A stretch of DNA of 64,000 nucleotides from Isoetes taiwanensis (GCA_021234155.1 JAJEKV010000010.1:12296359-12360358), one strand, 5' to 3'; shown: positions 1 to 12,327, numbered from the stretch's first letter. Numbers and translations are program-made. Notes: generated by a model not told the origin, from the letters alone.

Positions 1-628
1 TATGTGTAGAAACCATTTTCTCAAGAACCATGTCCCAATCACGCCCTACATTTCTATCAGTTTCTTGAGACCCCACCTGAAATTCTGGATCTAATACATA
101 AGCTATTGATTGAAGGCGCGAATGATATTTATTCCACCTTCGTGTGCAAAGCTCTTTGATTCCTTTGAATTTTATGTCATCCTTTTCAATCGTGCCAATA
201 TGCTCCACCATCCTAACCATACCCTCGTACACTTTCCCTATGCATGGAGTCATGCCATCAACAAGCCTCATCATCAATACAATTGGCTCAACAACTTTCA
301 AAAGGTGTTCCACCTGTTTCCAAAAACCATCATTCATAACAATATTGTAAGAACATATACTTGCTTGAGTACTCGCAAATTTGGAGCTTTGGTAGTCACC
401 ACAAACGAACAAGGCCTTTAGTGGCCATCTTAATTCTTGCATTCTTTCAAGCATAATGAAGTTGTAGCCAAACCTTGTCTCAGAGTACTTCAGTAGCACC
501 TTGCCATTATGATTCTCACTAGTTAGCTTTTGAAAAACATTGCGCAATAGAGCGTGCCCATTAACAAAGGTGACAATAGATTTCCCTTGACTAATCACAT
601 TTGCATTCTCAGCAATACTACCAATATC
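1..628 (-). pseudogene. hAT-type transposase, middle part, running off the left edge
   Basis: The minus strand stays open from 628 to the window edge, in the same frame as the protein that ends at the TAG at 629-631. The translation has features of plant hAT transposases: after the stop it runs DIGSIAENANVISQGK, then a YSETRFGYNFIML segment, WPLKALF, and RRWNKYHSRLQSIAYVLDPEF, close to the usual hAT block (RW.k.H.PLh.aayyLNP). Apart from the one stop the frame is undamaged, so the break looks recent or is a point mutation. The C-terminal dimerisation domain would lie left of base 1. The family assignment is from remembered hAT/DUF659 patterns. Confidence 0.8.
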
Positions 629-2230
629 CTAAAACAAATTATTCAAGCAATGAGCCATGCAAGGTGTGAAGAAAATATGTGGATACTCCTCTACGTTGGC
701 TCCCGCATTTCTATTTGCATTCTCCTCATCAGACACAATTTGAACCACATTTTCAGGACCAACAAAGTCAATGCTCTCTTTCCACACTCTTAGAAGATTT
801 GCTCCACTCTTTCCTTCTTTTCCAAGATCATGAGACATTAGAAAGTATGTCTTACCTCTACAATAGGCCATCGCACCATGAATATGCCGCCCTCTCCTAT
901 CCGTCCAACCGTCAAAAATCAAGGATACTCCCCATTTCTTCCATTCCAAGCGAATGTCCCCAAGAAGGCCTTCCAAACCTTCCTTCTCTCGAATTAAATT
1001 CTTTGTGCGGAGCTGCCAGTTTTCTCCTATGTTATCAACGTATTGCATTAGCTTAGGATCACCCGCATTTCGTACTGGCTGTTCCAATTTTAGAACGTGA
1101 AATGTTTGCCATAATGGAGATGATTTTATGGACGCATTGACTGCTGCAGTTTTACCACCTCCCTTAACGACAGGTGCTACTTGCCTGAAATCTCCAGAAG
1201 CTATGAAGTGTTTTGCTCCAAAGGGAGAACTGTTTTTACACAAATGTTGCAACAGGTTGTGTACACTCTCTATAACTGCTTTATTAGCCATTGGGAATTC
1301 ATCCCAAATTATCGCTTTTGCTGCAATAAGAAGTTCAGCGGCTCCTGAATCCCGTTCTAATAATGAATGTAGGCCTGCATTTTTTTCTACAACTGGTATT
1401 TGAAAAAGCGAGTGAGCAGTTCGACCCCCTGGGTATTGAAGAGCTGCAAGTGCTGTTGTTCCGCATGGAAGCACTATGTTCTTGTTCCCGCGTATTAATA
1501 AACATATACAATTGAGAACAAATGTTTTTCCTGTACCAGCCTTGCCATTTACAAATATTGGTTGCTTGCTCTGTATCTGTTTTATCTCGTCTCGTATATA
1601 AGTATACACCTCTAATTGATTAGTGTTCATTGCGCTCGACATCTCTGCTACAGCTTCTAAATAAGCTTCATGATCGGCAAATGTAGATAACTCATGCATT
1701 ACATCTCTTACGAGACGAGCGTGCAATTGTAATCCGAAAGCTACGATGTTAGTGCCATGCTGAGTCAATATATTATTGATTAGGTGGAGTGATTCGTTAA
1801 ATGCAACTGTTTCATCATTCGAGTATTGGTTTAGCAAGTCAATGCTCATCGATACTCGGAATCTACTCCATATCTCGAGTGCTGGCGCTTGATCAAGTAA
1901 GACCATTGCAAATAAAAATCGTAGTTGTGTGGGACTTAGAGACAACGACGTTGCTTCTTCCATAATCAGCGTTGCCTCGTTACACGTTGCAAGCAGTCCA
2001 TGTGCCTCTGCAGCTTGTCGATAAGTTTCATGTTCCAAATTATTTCCGATTTTGATTTCATCCCATGTTCTTACAGGCCGATGTAATAGGATTTGCCTTA
2101 AATAAAATGCTTCACCAACCCGAGGTAATAATAAACGTACTCTACATATAATCGGTTGCATAGATCTCTTCTTGACAATGTTTCTCACGTATCCTGGTCG
2201 CTCTTGCTCTAGATACTCACCACGTTGCAA
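629..2230 (-). pseudogene. Chimeric frame: Helitron helicase joined in frame to hAT DUF659 domain
   Basis: This is one open frame of about 533 codons. Residues 1-400 are a Pif1-like helicase as in plant Helitrons: an Ia-like segment, Walker A GKAGTGKT at residues 229-236 (near 1523-1546), Walker B IIWDEFPM near 307-314, and GDFRQ..PVV near 346-356. At residues 402-405 (near 1020) the helicase stops before its C-terminal motifs. A DUF659 domain follows: LRTKNL, WKKWGVSLIFDGWTDRRGR, FVGPENVVQIVSDE and FFTPCMAHCLNNLF, ending at TAG. It reads like a hAT element inserted in, or recombined with, the Helitron without breaking the frame. No start codon at 2230 need be real, because the Helitron frame continues upstream. 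Confidence 0.85.
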
Positions 2231-2300
2231 GATAGATGCCCCATTATATGGAATTAATGTGTATTGTTCATGATATTGGATATACGTGAGAGAATCAAAC

Positions 2301-2564
2301 TCAGAATCTAGTGGCCGTGAAAAATAGATCCAAGAGCGAGTTTGTATTTGGTAACCGTAGGTGCAGTGGGAGACATCTGACAGATGGCGATTTATGTGTT
2401 ATATGATAGGAGATTATTCTCCACGATGCCTCCATGGCAGACAGATACCGTCCATTAACGTAGTCCCGTATTTCGTTCGTAGCATTTGGTTTAGTAGGTT
2501 TATCCAATGATATATTTTCGAAGACGTTTCTATTCCTTGCCCTCCATTTGCTAACGAGGTACAT
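2301..2564 (-). pseudogene. Helitron protein segment between Rep and helicase
   Basis: The 87-codon segment has the block found between Rep and helicase in plant Helitron proteins: ATNEIRDYVNGRYLSAMEA, followed by SWRIISYHITHKSPSVRCL and a short segment resembling the usual HLP. It overlaps the end of the Rep frame (2414-3988) in another frame, so a frameshift near 2570 separates them. It is followed, again in another frame, by LIPYNGASILQRGEY leading into the helicase. Confidence 0.75.
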
Positions 2565-3988
2565 GACATGTGTTTAGTTGGTTGACTATTTATTAATGAA
2601 GATTGACCTGCAGACTCATTATCTTGTGCTACTCGAAAGTTGGCACTATCGAACCCTTTATATATATAACCATAGAGATAGGAAAAGACGTGCACAGTAG
2701 ATGCAACGTCCACGGTGATATGGCAATCTAGTTCGTGAAGCAAGAACGCATTGTACGGCACCACCCACATATCATCTGCACTTCTTCTTCTATATTGTAC
2801 ATAACCTCTCGAATCAAGATACGTCGTGGGATTCACGGGCTTTGGGAAGTTGTAACAGCAGGAAGAATTGTTAGAAGAACATCTCTCTGTGTGCCTATGA
2901 ATCATGAACTTTTGTACTTGTGCTCGAAGCACTGGATCCGATGGCAGCTCAGCAGAAATGATCTCATCGATACAATCGGTTGGTATGTCAGGTTCTGTGC
3001 GTAGCACAAGGTGAGCATGGGGCAATCCTCGTTTCTGGAACTCTACAACATGTATCATATATGATATACGTTGAAAGAACTTTCGTAGCAACTCTTTTAG
3101 TCGTTGTAGTCTACCGTGGAAACACCGAACTACGATCATAGGAGCATCGGATGCATTTTGTCCTGGCCTAAGTGCAGTTCGTATCTCGGGCCAATCTGTG
3201 TTTGTCGTCATCGTAATAAATAAGGTAGGACGACCTTTTGCCCTTGAGAGTGCTAGTGCGTCTGCTACTTGTACCGAACACCATCTTTTACAACCCAAGA
3301 ATGATGCAGGTAAGATAATGTCATTTTCATCATCGTTATCGTGTTCGGAATAATCCTCATCATACTGTATTCTTCTGTTGCGGAATGCCGTTGTTTTAAA
3401 ATAATTCAGACGGGCATCCTCAACTCTCGAATACATATCTACTAGGTATTCTCCGCAGAGTCGACCTAACTGCAAGAACCGATCTTCATGTAATAACCTT
3501 GTCCTATACCATTGCAATTGCATCAAGTTGTGCTCATTTCCAAGCCCCCATCCTAATGTGCCATGGGGAAAGAACAAAGGGTATTGAAGTGGTTCATACA
3601 TGGGATCAAGGATATTTATGAAGGTCGGTTCTCCTTGGTTCCGAACCCAGAATTCAGCAACGCGAGGTCGGATGTCTGTTGTATTGTTGACCTCGGCAAT
3701 AGATGCAATTTCATTAATAGCAACAGCTCCTTCTATTGTTATGTATGCCGATGGCATATCCATACTTCCCATAGTTCGAAGGTGTCGTATGAATGGGTTT
3801 AATTGGTTAAGAGCCGATCCAACTGTCGCAATCCATTGGAATGGCACTCTTTGATTACGTGCATGTATGTAACGTTGCGATTCATCATAGACATACCAAT
3901 GTATAGGATTCCCAACATCTGCTGTAGGGAGTAATCTATGATATGTACGACCCGTGATCGCAACGGAGGATGGAAAATCTAAGTTCAT
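2414..3988 (-). pseudogene. Helitron Rep (HUH) endonuclease region
   Basis: The 524-codon frame opens with MNLDFPSSVAITGRTYHRL and has the Helitron-like N domain (YEPLQYPLFFPHGTLGWG) near residues 147-165. The Rep HUH motif is visible as KRGLPHAHLVL (His-Ala-His) near residues 330-340. The two-tyrosine motif is FSYLYGYIYKG, where most Helitrons have KYL.KY..KG, so both Tyr are kept but the preceding lysines are changed. Its role in a live element is nicking and strand transfer during rolling-circle transposition. The true N-terminus lies upstream at 4082-4872 and is frameshifted away. Confidence 0.88.
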
Positions 3989-4081
3989 GAAGCTGCCATC
4001 AACTCCAAGTACACTAGAAACAGAACAACTTGTTTATTCGTCTGGCTTCTGCACCGAAACCAGGTGTGTTGTACAAATTAA

Positions 4082-4872
4082 TTAATACTGTAGGCAAAGG
4101 TGGTAACGGTGGAAGTAACCATCTTCCATTATTACAACAAAAACCATTTCCTCAATGTTAAGCAGCAAGATTTGACAATATGTGCAACTCTTATTCCATG
4201 TGCACATTACGTAAGTTCTATTCATTGCCAAGTTCATACGTCGTGCACATGCACGCCAATGTGTTAGATCTCGTTGATCTGAGCTCTCAACTCTTTCATT
4301 TGATTCTGTTATGGAACCAAGAATATCATTATATTCGAGTTGTGCAATGGGTAAACTACTTGTGCCTGCAGTCGTTTGGTCAACTGAGCACATGTCTACC
4401 ATGGATGCAGTTGAACATAAACTATGTCGATGTTTCCTTGCAACATCCACTAATCTCTCACGTCTCACTGGGGCTATACACAGTACTGTGGGTTGTTCCA
4501 CTGAGACAGTTTGTGCTGGCGCCTCAGTAGAGCACCCGGCTTCGCCAATCTTGTGGAAGATTCCTCCCCTGACTCCCTCAGTGCAGAGCTTGCTTGATCA
4601 GGTAATTTGCTTGGGCCAGCAACTTGTGATTGCAAGTTATTTATTTCAGCCATATTTGCATCTATTATTGGGGTATCTAAGCAAGTAGACTCTGTGCTCC
4701 TATCAATTCGTTGCCTAGACAACTCTCGTCTATATGCATAGCGTTCTCTTCTTCTTTGTAATGCTCTTTCACGTTCTTCTTCGGATCGAGCTGCATAACG
4801 CTCTCTTTCTCTTCGACGTATTCTCTCCCTACCTTCTTCACTTAAGTTCGAATACCACTCTCTAGTAGGCAT
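4082..4872 (-). pseudogene. Helitron N-terminal region (two overlapping frames)
   Basis: The first frame (4872-4474) begins MPTREWYSNLSEEGRERIRR and continues as a strongly basic and acidic coiled region of the type seen at the N-terminus of many plant Helitron proteins. It overlaps a second frame (4501-4082) with a Cys pair (CTYCQILLLNIEE). In a shifted frame near 4135 the expected continuation appears: CCNNGRWLLPPLPPLPTVL, then LYNTPGFGAEARRINKLF. Another shift near 4025 leads to GVDGSFMNLDFP. The two frameshifts are direct sequence observations, and the family match is from memory. Confidence 0.75.
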
Positions 4873-5730
4873 TGGATTATCTATGCTAGTTAATGTAACA
4901 ATCTCATGTGTAAAGGGACTTACCTGTGTTGTTTGTTGTTTCTCATTCGCAATGTTTCCTATACATTTCTCCTACTTTCTATCTCTCATCTCTTTCCGTC
5001 ACTTTAGAGGCATCACATTATCAATGAGCAAAAATAAAGCCTGTACAAATGGAAGAAACTGACATGTCAGAGCCATCGTTGCTATCTCATCCAATCAATA
5101 TTAAACAATTATATTGATGCTAACGTAAGGTGTTTAGCTTATATAGACTCGGACATGGTAGCATTACCTTAACCTCATAAAACTTCCCATTAGTGTAAAG
5201 GGATAATAACCATATGTTCTAAATTTCTTTATATTCACAATTAACATTTCCACATCATATGTTGCCTAATTTTCAAAATTGATCTTTATAACCAACCATC
5301 AACGTAGATGTACCTCTATATAAAATTTCATTTTTTGAAAAAAATAAGCTATTTGGCTTTTGACTTATTTCGATGACCACATGAACACGTCAAAATTGTT
5401 CTCTCTCTCTCTCTCCCTCCCTCCCTACCTCCCTCCCTCCCCCTTGCCTTTTAACACACTTACACCTAGGTACCATTCGAGTATTCTGTATATAATCTAG
5501 AGAATGTATACAATAGTGCTATTCGTTGTACACGATTACGTTAGATTTGGGGAACATCCAGAATAGGATCTATGTATCCAAATTTAATCGTCTAGATTGG
5601 GAAAATTGGAGGAATATTTCCCTAGCATTATGATAAGATTTAATAAAGCTTTAATTAAGTTGAGATTTAACTATACACTACTCACGGAGGCCGTGCCATA
5701 GAGAACATGAGCTCCGGTAAAAGTTAGGCT
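4873..5730. other. Non-coding interval with CT-rich microsatellite
   Basis: No supported coding region. An imperfect (CT)n/(CCCT)n tract lies at about 5399-5450. The rest is AT-rich. It may hold the Helitron 5' end, which I could not place. Confidence 0.6.
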
Positions 5731-5829
5731 ATGGACTTCGAATGGCCATTCCTGCTTTGTGTTTTGGAAGTTTTTGCATTTGTTGTGGTTTTAATATGGA
5801 TAATTCGGAAGTATGAATCTTGTGGATTT

Positions 5830-6637
5830 AGCAGGCAGAATGAATGTTTGCCACATCAAAAGTATCTCCGAGTAATCCCAAAGTCGAATCTAGAAAAAGA
5901 ATGTTCTTGTAAAAATAATTAAACTAATTGAAGAACAGGAACGCACATGCATAAAGATTTAAATAGTGCCCTTTGGCACTTCTGCTGTTGCTTATTGCAA
6001 AATGTACATTGTTTGGTAAGCAGCATCAAGTCATAAGCCAAATTATCTTCCTATATGAAAGCCAGACTTTATCTCGCTAAGGTGGAAGTGACACAAGTCA
6101 AACAGATATGAGGAGTGATATGCCCGAATAACTTCCTATAAATGCAAGGCAAGAGACAAAGCTACATCGAGCATTGTATGTCAGAATAACACCAAGGTGC
6201 ATGAATGATGATCAAGACGATCTCAAAGACACAAGATGTTAAAGTAGAGGGAAACAAACTAATAGTTGTTTCTACTACTAAAGATCGTAATTATTCCTTT
6301 AACCAGGTCATTTTTAATTTATGCACTTACAGCTGGCAATTCTTACACGCATATTTTACCACATTTTACTTCAGAGTTTAAAGAAGCATGGGGATTTGTT
6401 TGCGCTAAATATCTTGTAAGAGAGTTAAGACATACTCCGTATGCCCCAGACAGAAAGCATGAATCTCACGAGCTCCTGATGTTGGTCTTTTAGGAAGAAC
6501 ACTGATCTGTAAGAGGCCCATGCACAAAAAAAATTGTAACTACGAAAATAAGAGACAACAGAACATCCAATGACATATACCCGAATCTTAAAGTCAATAT
6601 CGGCTATAATAATGAATCTTTCATCAGGAGAAGTCAC
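5830..6637 (-). pseudogene. WDR4/TRM82-like gene, four recognisable exons
   Basis: Minus-strand exon pieces read in order as a WD-repeat protein like the non-catalytic subunit of the tRNA m7G46 methyltransferase (WDR4/Trm82). Exon a (6637-6581, after TTGCAG) is VTSPDERFIIIADIDFKIR; the family has V..SPD.RFI..AD.DFKIR. Exon b (6506-6436) begins ISVLPKRPTSG, ends HAFCLGHT plus two bases, and is followed by GTATGT. Exon c (from 6161, after GATGTAG) gives FVSCLAFIGSYSG. Exon d (from 5889, after TTCTAG) gives IRLWDYSEILL. Phases agree from a to c. Between c and d a GGGD-type segment is missing or unseen, and no N-terminal exons were found upstream. It could be a live gene with long introns or, more likely, a fragment. 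Confidence 0.6.
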
Positions 6638-6639
6638 CT

Positions 6640-9220
6640 GCAAAACAATTCATGTACTGTTATCATTCAAGCAATAGAAGACGACAATCTGGGTTTAACA
6701 ATTCCTACTTAGAACAATTCTATGAACCCATATTTCTGCTCATCGATAATGCCAACAGAATTTCTAGTATACTAAGGAGAAATACATAGTGGGATCAAGA
6801 AGTTCAAAAGAGAAATTCATTAAAGCATAAATTAGCTCTTTATTGTTGGCAAAACTTAGGAAAGAAAGGAGAAAAAGAGGAACCAACAAAAGACTGTAAA
6901 GCAGCTTTAAAATGAGGGCTATATTCCTGTTTGAGGACGCATGAAAATGTAAAATGTTGCCTTTTTCATGAAAGCTCTAAGATTCAAAAACTTAATGCCA
7001 ACAAAACTTCCTTTTCTTGAAGCAGCATGCCTTCAGAATAGCAGCCATTCAAGTTCAGGAATAAGATATAAACAATAAACCAATAGAGACTCTATCTGCA
7101 GAGCTGCATTTACAGACATCTTCTTCAGAAGGAGTGCCCAATACTTCCGTACATTATGTTGCTTTTTTCCTTACAGAAGAACATATAGGAACATAGGGAG
7201 CAACTGAGGCAAAGCTAAGTTGGTGGAATGGTTCTGATTCAAAGGATGGAGTAATGCTCTATAAACGATCAGATTCACTGAACATCCAGCAGAAAAACAT
7301 CACTATATAACTATGTAAGACATGCTAAACCACTCAATAATTTATCACTTCACACAGTTGGACCAGCATTATGCACACTATCAGAGACTTTCAAAAGATT
7401 CAGGGTGGAATGATGAAGGCTGCAGATTATTTGGAAATATGGCCTTGAATCTTCTTGACCTCGATTGGATCTCCCAACTGGTTTTGCCTTAGCACCATAA
7501 CAAAGTTCCGGCTGTCCCTTTGGTACTTCTACATGTGGAAATTGCTTCTTTTGAAGCATTTGATTGTAATCATATCACAGAAGCAGTGATTATAACATCG
7601 ATCGCTGGTCATCAGAATGGCATGACATGAACAATGCATTTAAATACATGACCTTTTCTGTCTTCAAAAACAAAGTCTGGCGATCTCTTTTCATGGAAAA
7701 TGGGTTTTACAGGTGGACTTTTACTATGCTTAGTATATACTTTGGTGTGTGTATTGCTGTTCTATTTCAGTATTATCTTCTAGGTGGAATGCCCTTGGTA
7801 ATTAATAAATGAAAGTCATACTGACAAAAAATTTGGCACTTGCGGAAGTTGGCTATGAGCTGTAGTATGAAGGAGTATATTTCGTGGAAAAGGAGAAGGC
7901 TGGAATTCCCAGAAGCACAAGCACTTGTTATTGACGAAGGTAAGTTGAAGGAAAAGTGTTTAGAAGAACACACTACTGTTGACATTGGACACCCTACTAA
8001 TGGAGCGCCTGAGCTAAAAATGGCTGGTTTATTGGATATAGCATGCAAAGTTGCTTTCCAGGTATGTGTACTTTGGAAATACTTTTCTTCGTTGTTTATG
8101 CATTAGAAAAATATTTTAAAACACTCGTTGGATCTAGCTGTGCATGACACAGTTTGTCCTGTGGGGAGGAACCAAGTCAATCATGTATAATGCATCACAG
8201 AGGATGACTTTTAAAGGAATTTAGACAATCAGCTGCTTACTCTCTCTTCTTACTGTAGTTTTATGAGCCTTGACTTGGGGCAAGGAAGTACTAATGCACT
8301 ACAGCCAGATGAGAGAGGGATAGCAAGTTATAGCGACGAGGGTTGGATCTGAGCCTGCACCTCAAGGAATTCCTTCAGGATAGGAAAATTGTCTGATTTC
8401 AAATAGAATAGAGCTACATTTTGGATAGGAATGGTTAGAAATGGTGCAAGAACAAAGCTATTGCTGTGAATAAAGACAGGGCGTTACAAATGAATGGGGA
8501 AAATTCAGCTTATAAAATCTAAAAAACCAATGAAGAGCTGCAAAGTCAGAAAACCGATGTCAACAGTTCTATACCGTTGTTAGATCCATGGAAGAACTTT
8601 TGGTTTTTAAGAAGCAAATCAGAAATGCTCTTCAATGAGCATCAAGAGATGGGTTTTGGACCATCTTTCTCTTCTTGACAACAAAGGGCAATGCATGCAC
8701 CCTTTGGTAGCAATTCATAGATAATAATGTCATATCTTTTATGGCATTAGACATTTTGTTCTGCGGCTAATGCCTCCCTTGGTAGAGATCAACAGGAGGG
8801 TAGAAGCATGAAAGGGTGATTGAATTTTTTTGTATATTGATGTAAAAATTTGAACTGGGTTAAAGTGTTTGTAATGTACATTTTGAATTTTACATGGAGT
8901 TGCCTATCATTAATAAAGGCGGTTGACGTACAATATTCTCCATAATTATACCAAATCCTCCTGAAATCTTGTACTAGCTTCTCTATCAATAAAATCTAAA
9001 TATCTTGCCTGCGAAAAAAAACAAAAAATCTTTGGCGCACATTTTGAACTTTCCTCAATCGATCAAACATGGCTCCGGATTCTACCTCAACGAAAACTTG
9101 GCCCGAATCGATTATAGCTGCTCCTAAATCGAATGCATTTCAAGAAACAAATGTAACTTGAAGAAATTGAAATCCCTTTCCTTCAACTTCAAGCAGTAAT
9201 ACAAATCTGGTTAATAATCT
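6640..9220. other. No recognised gene; one exon-like segment
   Basis: I see no gene I can name. The plus strand at 7840-8061 is open (…KMAGLLDIACKVAFQ) and ends at a good donor (CCAG/GTATGTG), so it may be an exon of an unknown gene, but nothing around it supports this. The minus strand at 7350-7559 is also open without recognisable motifs. Confidence 0.4.
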
Positions 9221-9226
9221 GATTTT

Positions 9227-12200
9227 TTGTGCAGGATGTTGTATCCCCTTTCTGCAGAATGGATCGATGTCTTAAAGCACCAGTTGAAGAAGAAACTATG
9301 GAAGAAGGATTGGACTCTCATGCAAGCACTTCGAGGTCGACATCGGGTTCAGATTTCAATCCTCCCCGCTGATGAAGTTTCGAAAGCAATCATTACAAGC
9401 ATGCAAAGAAAATCAAAACAGAGGGTTTGTAGGGTGGATACGCGACAAAGCCAATTAGAGGAAAGGTGAATGATTCTCAGAATCTCATAATGAATGAGGT
9501 ATCTAATTTGACTCCAAAACAAAGAAAAGTATATTTGCAAGAAGATTATTGCAGGACAAAAGATTGCAATTCCTATTTGAGCCAAGCCATTGGAAGGCCT
9601 CAAGAGGCTATCGTGAAAACAGATCCGGTAAAGAATTTAAAGGATGGCCTCCAAGACGTCAAAAATGCAAATAGCAATGACAGGACTTTGCTGCAAAGCA
9701 TTCTGTACTATCTATGGTGGTTGGAGAGGAAGGAGAATTACGTAAGACTTCACTAGCGCCTAAGTTGCTGAAAATACATCCTAGAAATATGAAACTAGCA
9801 AAGGAGAGAAGAAGGAAAGAATGTCACTAGGTGGAACAAATCAGGGCATTAGCGTGTCGAAATCCAAGAACTAATACGATAGATCAGGCTATGAAGGATA
9901 TGGTTGCTTTCGGTTTTGGTTAGATAACTCAAAGGTTTCACCAAAAATTAGAGATGTCATGAAGAAGAGGACACAACCAATTCAATATATTGACATTACA
10001 CAGTACGACCGTAATTTAGTCAGAATTGCATCTTGTTTTTCGAATAAAGATGTTTTTTATTTTGTAACACCGATGTAAAGTTTGTAGATTTCTTTACTTT
10101 TTGGCGTAATAAAGATGTCTTTTATTTTGTAACACCGATGTAAAGTTTGTAAATGATTTCTTTACTTTTTGAATGTAATGTAGATGCAAATCGCCCTAGT
10201 TGTTCTACATGGAAATGTCAAATTATTTCATGGCAACACGTAGATGTATATTTGTTTACATGTATATTCGGATATACATTTGTTTACATGTATATTCGGA
10301 TGTATTGTAGATGTAGGCAAAGAACTAAGAAGAAATTAGTGTGGAGATATATTAATTGTCAAAAATTATGTGACTTCATAGTAAATGAAATAAAATTCAT
10401 GTCGAATGTGCATGTATGTGTGGGAGTTTAGGGTCTTGAATATGTAAAAAGATTTGTATGTAAATGTAATGTAATGAGGTGACTAATTTTATTTCACCGT
10501 AATTTTACAGTCAATTATTCCGCAATTTTGTGGATCAAGATCCGAGAGGTTCGGATTGGGCTTAGGCAATTTGAATACTTAAAACCTTCTTGCATTAGAA
10601 AGCTAAAGGAAAGAAACACATGTTGTTGCGTGAAACATGAGCAATCGATCCGCACAAGGTGCATTTAATTTGATGAGGTCAAGACTCCATGAAAATTGTT
10701 CGTGCAATTGTGGTGTGTGCGCATCCAAGCTCATGCCGGAATATGTCAAGCCAAGGATAAGACATTTGATAATGTTAGCACATTTTGGAGGGCTATGGTA
10801 TGTGACAGAATGAAGAAAGCAACGAAAGTGGCATAAGCTACAATGTATCAAATCGATTGTGGAAATTGTGGGAAACAATTAATTGAGTTGTGTCCAAGAG
10901 AATACAAGGAGCATATTGATCAAATGCTTGATTGGCAAGTCTATGGTTACGTTAATGAGCCCTCAAGAAAGGAACTTCATGAAGACTAAAGCTAATTGAC
11001 AAGAAAGGCAGCTCCAAAGAATATGTTGGATAACATGTTTGATCATATGTCGGGTTTGTATATCATAACTTTGTGGCACATTGGCGAGCAAACAATTCAA
11101 GGAATCCATGAAGAGTCTTCGTTGATGATACCGATTATCAGTTGTTGATTTCTGAGAATTATACTTTGAAGCCATTCAACGAGATTCAAGCACAACATTG
11201 GTACAATGAACAAATCAAGATATTGGTCCACATCAATGATGTTCAAGGTACGGTAAAATGAGGAAATGTGTGCACTTCTTTATTTCAGATGACAAAACAC
11301 ATGATACTCACTTTGTACAAAAAGCATTCAAGATGCACCTCAATTGGCTGAAAGAAAATGGTGCTGGTCATATGAAATACCACTTAGTTTGGTCCGACGG
11401 GTGTGCAGCCCAATTCAAGTCGAGAAGAGCTTTCTATCATGTAACTAGGTATCATCAAGAGCATAAGATCAGAATGCACTTTGGAATTTCTTTGGCTCGG
11501 GACATGGGAAGGGCACACATGACGGAGAAGGAGCCATAGCCAAACTATGGCTCGAGGCGTAAACAAAGAAAAAAGGATGGGAAAGTGATAAAAATGCGTA
11601 AACCGCATGTGAGGTTCTTGAAGAGAAAATTTCTGATGTGGAAAGGGTATTTTGGAAGGTGTCCCCGACATTGACCGCTTCCCAAAGATTTGATGTGCTC
11701 CCAAAGAAAGGGGTGCAATCTCTTCATTAGCGTATCATCCATAGATCCAAATGATCCAACAAAGTTAATGTGTAGATCTCTTTCATGTTTTTGTAAGGCA
11801 TGCATCAATTTTAATTGGCCCTTGTGAGAATGCTGATCATTGTGGCGGTGGGAGTTGAGAAAACTAGAGCCTACAAACAGGGACAATGTTGAAGAAGATG
11901 GGTACGAGGCGCAGGACTTGTGGGCAAATGACGTAGACAATGTGGATGAGACAAAGGTGTTGGAGATTATTTTGCATCATTCACATCCCCTGCACAATTA
12001 TGAAAGGGTCCCTTATTATCTCATCCAAAGGTACGTAAGTGAAATATGCCCTCAAGAAGACACCAAGGATGACTATGGAAATGAATTTTATTGTGGTAAT
12101 GAAGTTATAGCTGGTAACTACTTTGAATTGATTCCCGGTTGCCATCAAAAGTACAGCTTATTCAAGGAAAGAAAGTTCTTGTCCATCCCGAAATCAAGAA

Positions 12201-12327
12201 TTGGGGTGAGATTTCCATTGAGCCGATCAAACATAAGATTAAAGGTACATCTTATGCATATGAACTGACTAACTATTGGCATGAAATGTTGCTGGGAAAT
12301 TTGCCAGAGATTGTAGAATCTCTGTAA
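9227..12327 (+). pseudogene. Decayed transposon-type gene with CCC and WSDGC..QFK motifs
   Basis: Plus-strand pieces in several frames line up with a repetitive protein family I remember from non-seed plants and algae but cannot name. Near 9920-9990: VSPKIRDVMKKRTQPIQYI and DITQYDRN. Near 10570-10620: LKPSCIRKLKERNTCCCVKH. Near 10840-10960: MYQIDCGNCGKQLIELCPRE. Near 11200-11260: QHWYNEQIKILVHINDVQ. At 11258-11539: FFISDDKTHDTHFVQKAF and HLVWSDGCAAQFKSRRAFYH, then, in a shifted frame, GSGHGKGTHDGEGAIAKLW. About 550 bp of AT-rich sequence with tandem repeats interrupts it at 10020-10560. Acidic residues in SDD and WSDG make a DDE-type transposase possible, but that is inference. Many stops and shifts mean it is not functional. 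Confidence 0.6.
10043..10175. repeat. 65-bp tandem duplication plus 26-bp duplication nearby
   Basis: Two near-identical units start at 10043 and 10108 (AATAAAGATG...TTTCTTTACTTTTTG). A smaller duplication (TTGTTTACATGTATATTCGG) lies at 10250-10302. Both are inside the AT-rich insertion that splits the preceding pseudogene. Confidence 0.85.

Larger units (their letters stand above)
629..4872 (-). mobile_element. Decayed Helitron (RepHel), 5' part to middle of helicase
   Basis: Read right to left, this stretch encodes the parts of a plant Helitron protein in the expected order: Arg/Glu-rich N-terminal region, Cys pairs, Helitron-like N domain, HUH Rep nuclease, and helicase up to about 1020. 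At least three frameshifts (near 4140, 4025 and 2570) break it. The 3' terminus (CTRR with hairpin) is missing because the helicase end is replaced by hAT sequence. I could not place the 5' TC terminus to the right of 4872. This copy cannot be autonomous. Confidence 0.85.

Noticed and set aside
5731-5922. 63-codon plus frame with a hydrophobic N-terminus
   Set aside because: It overlaps, on the opposite strand, the WDR4-like exon d, which has a recognisable WD motif and splice acceptor.
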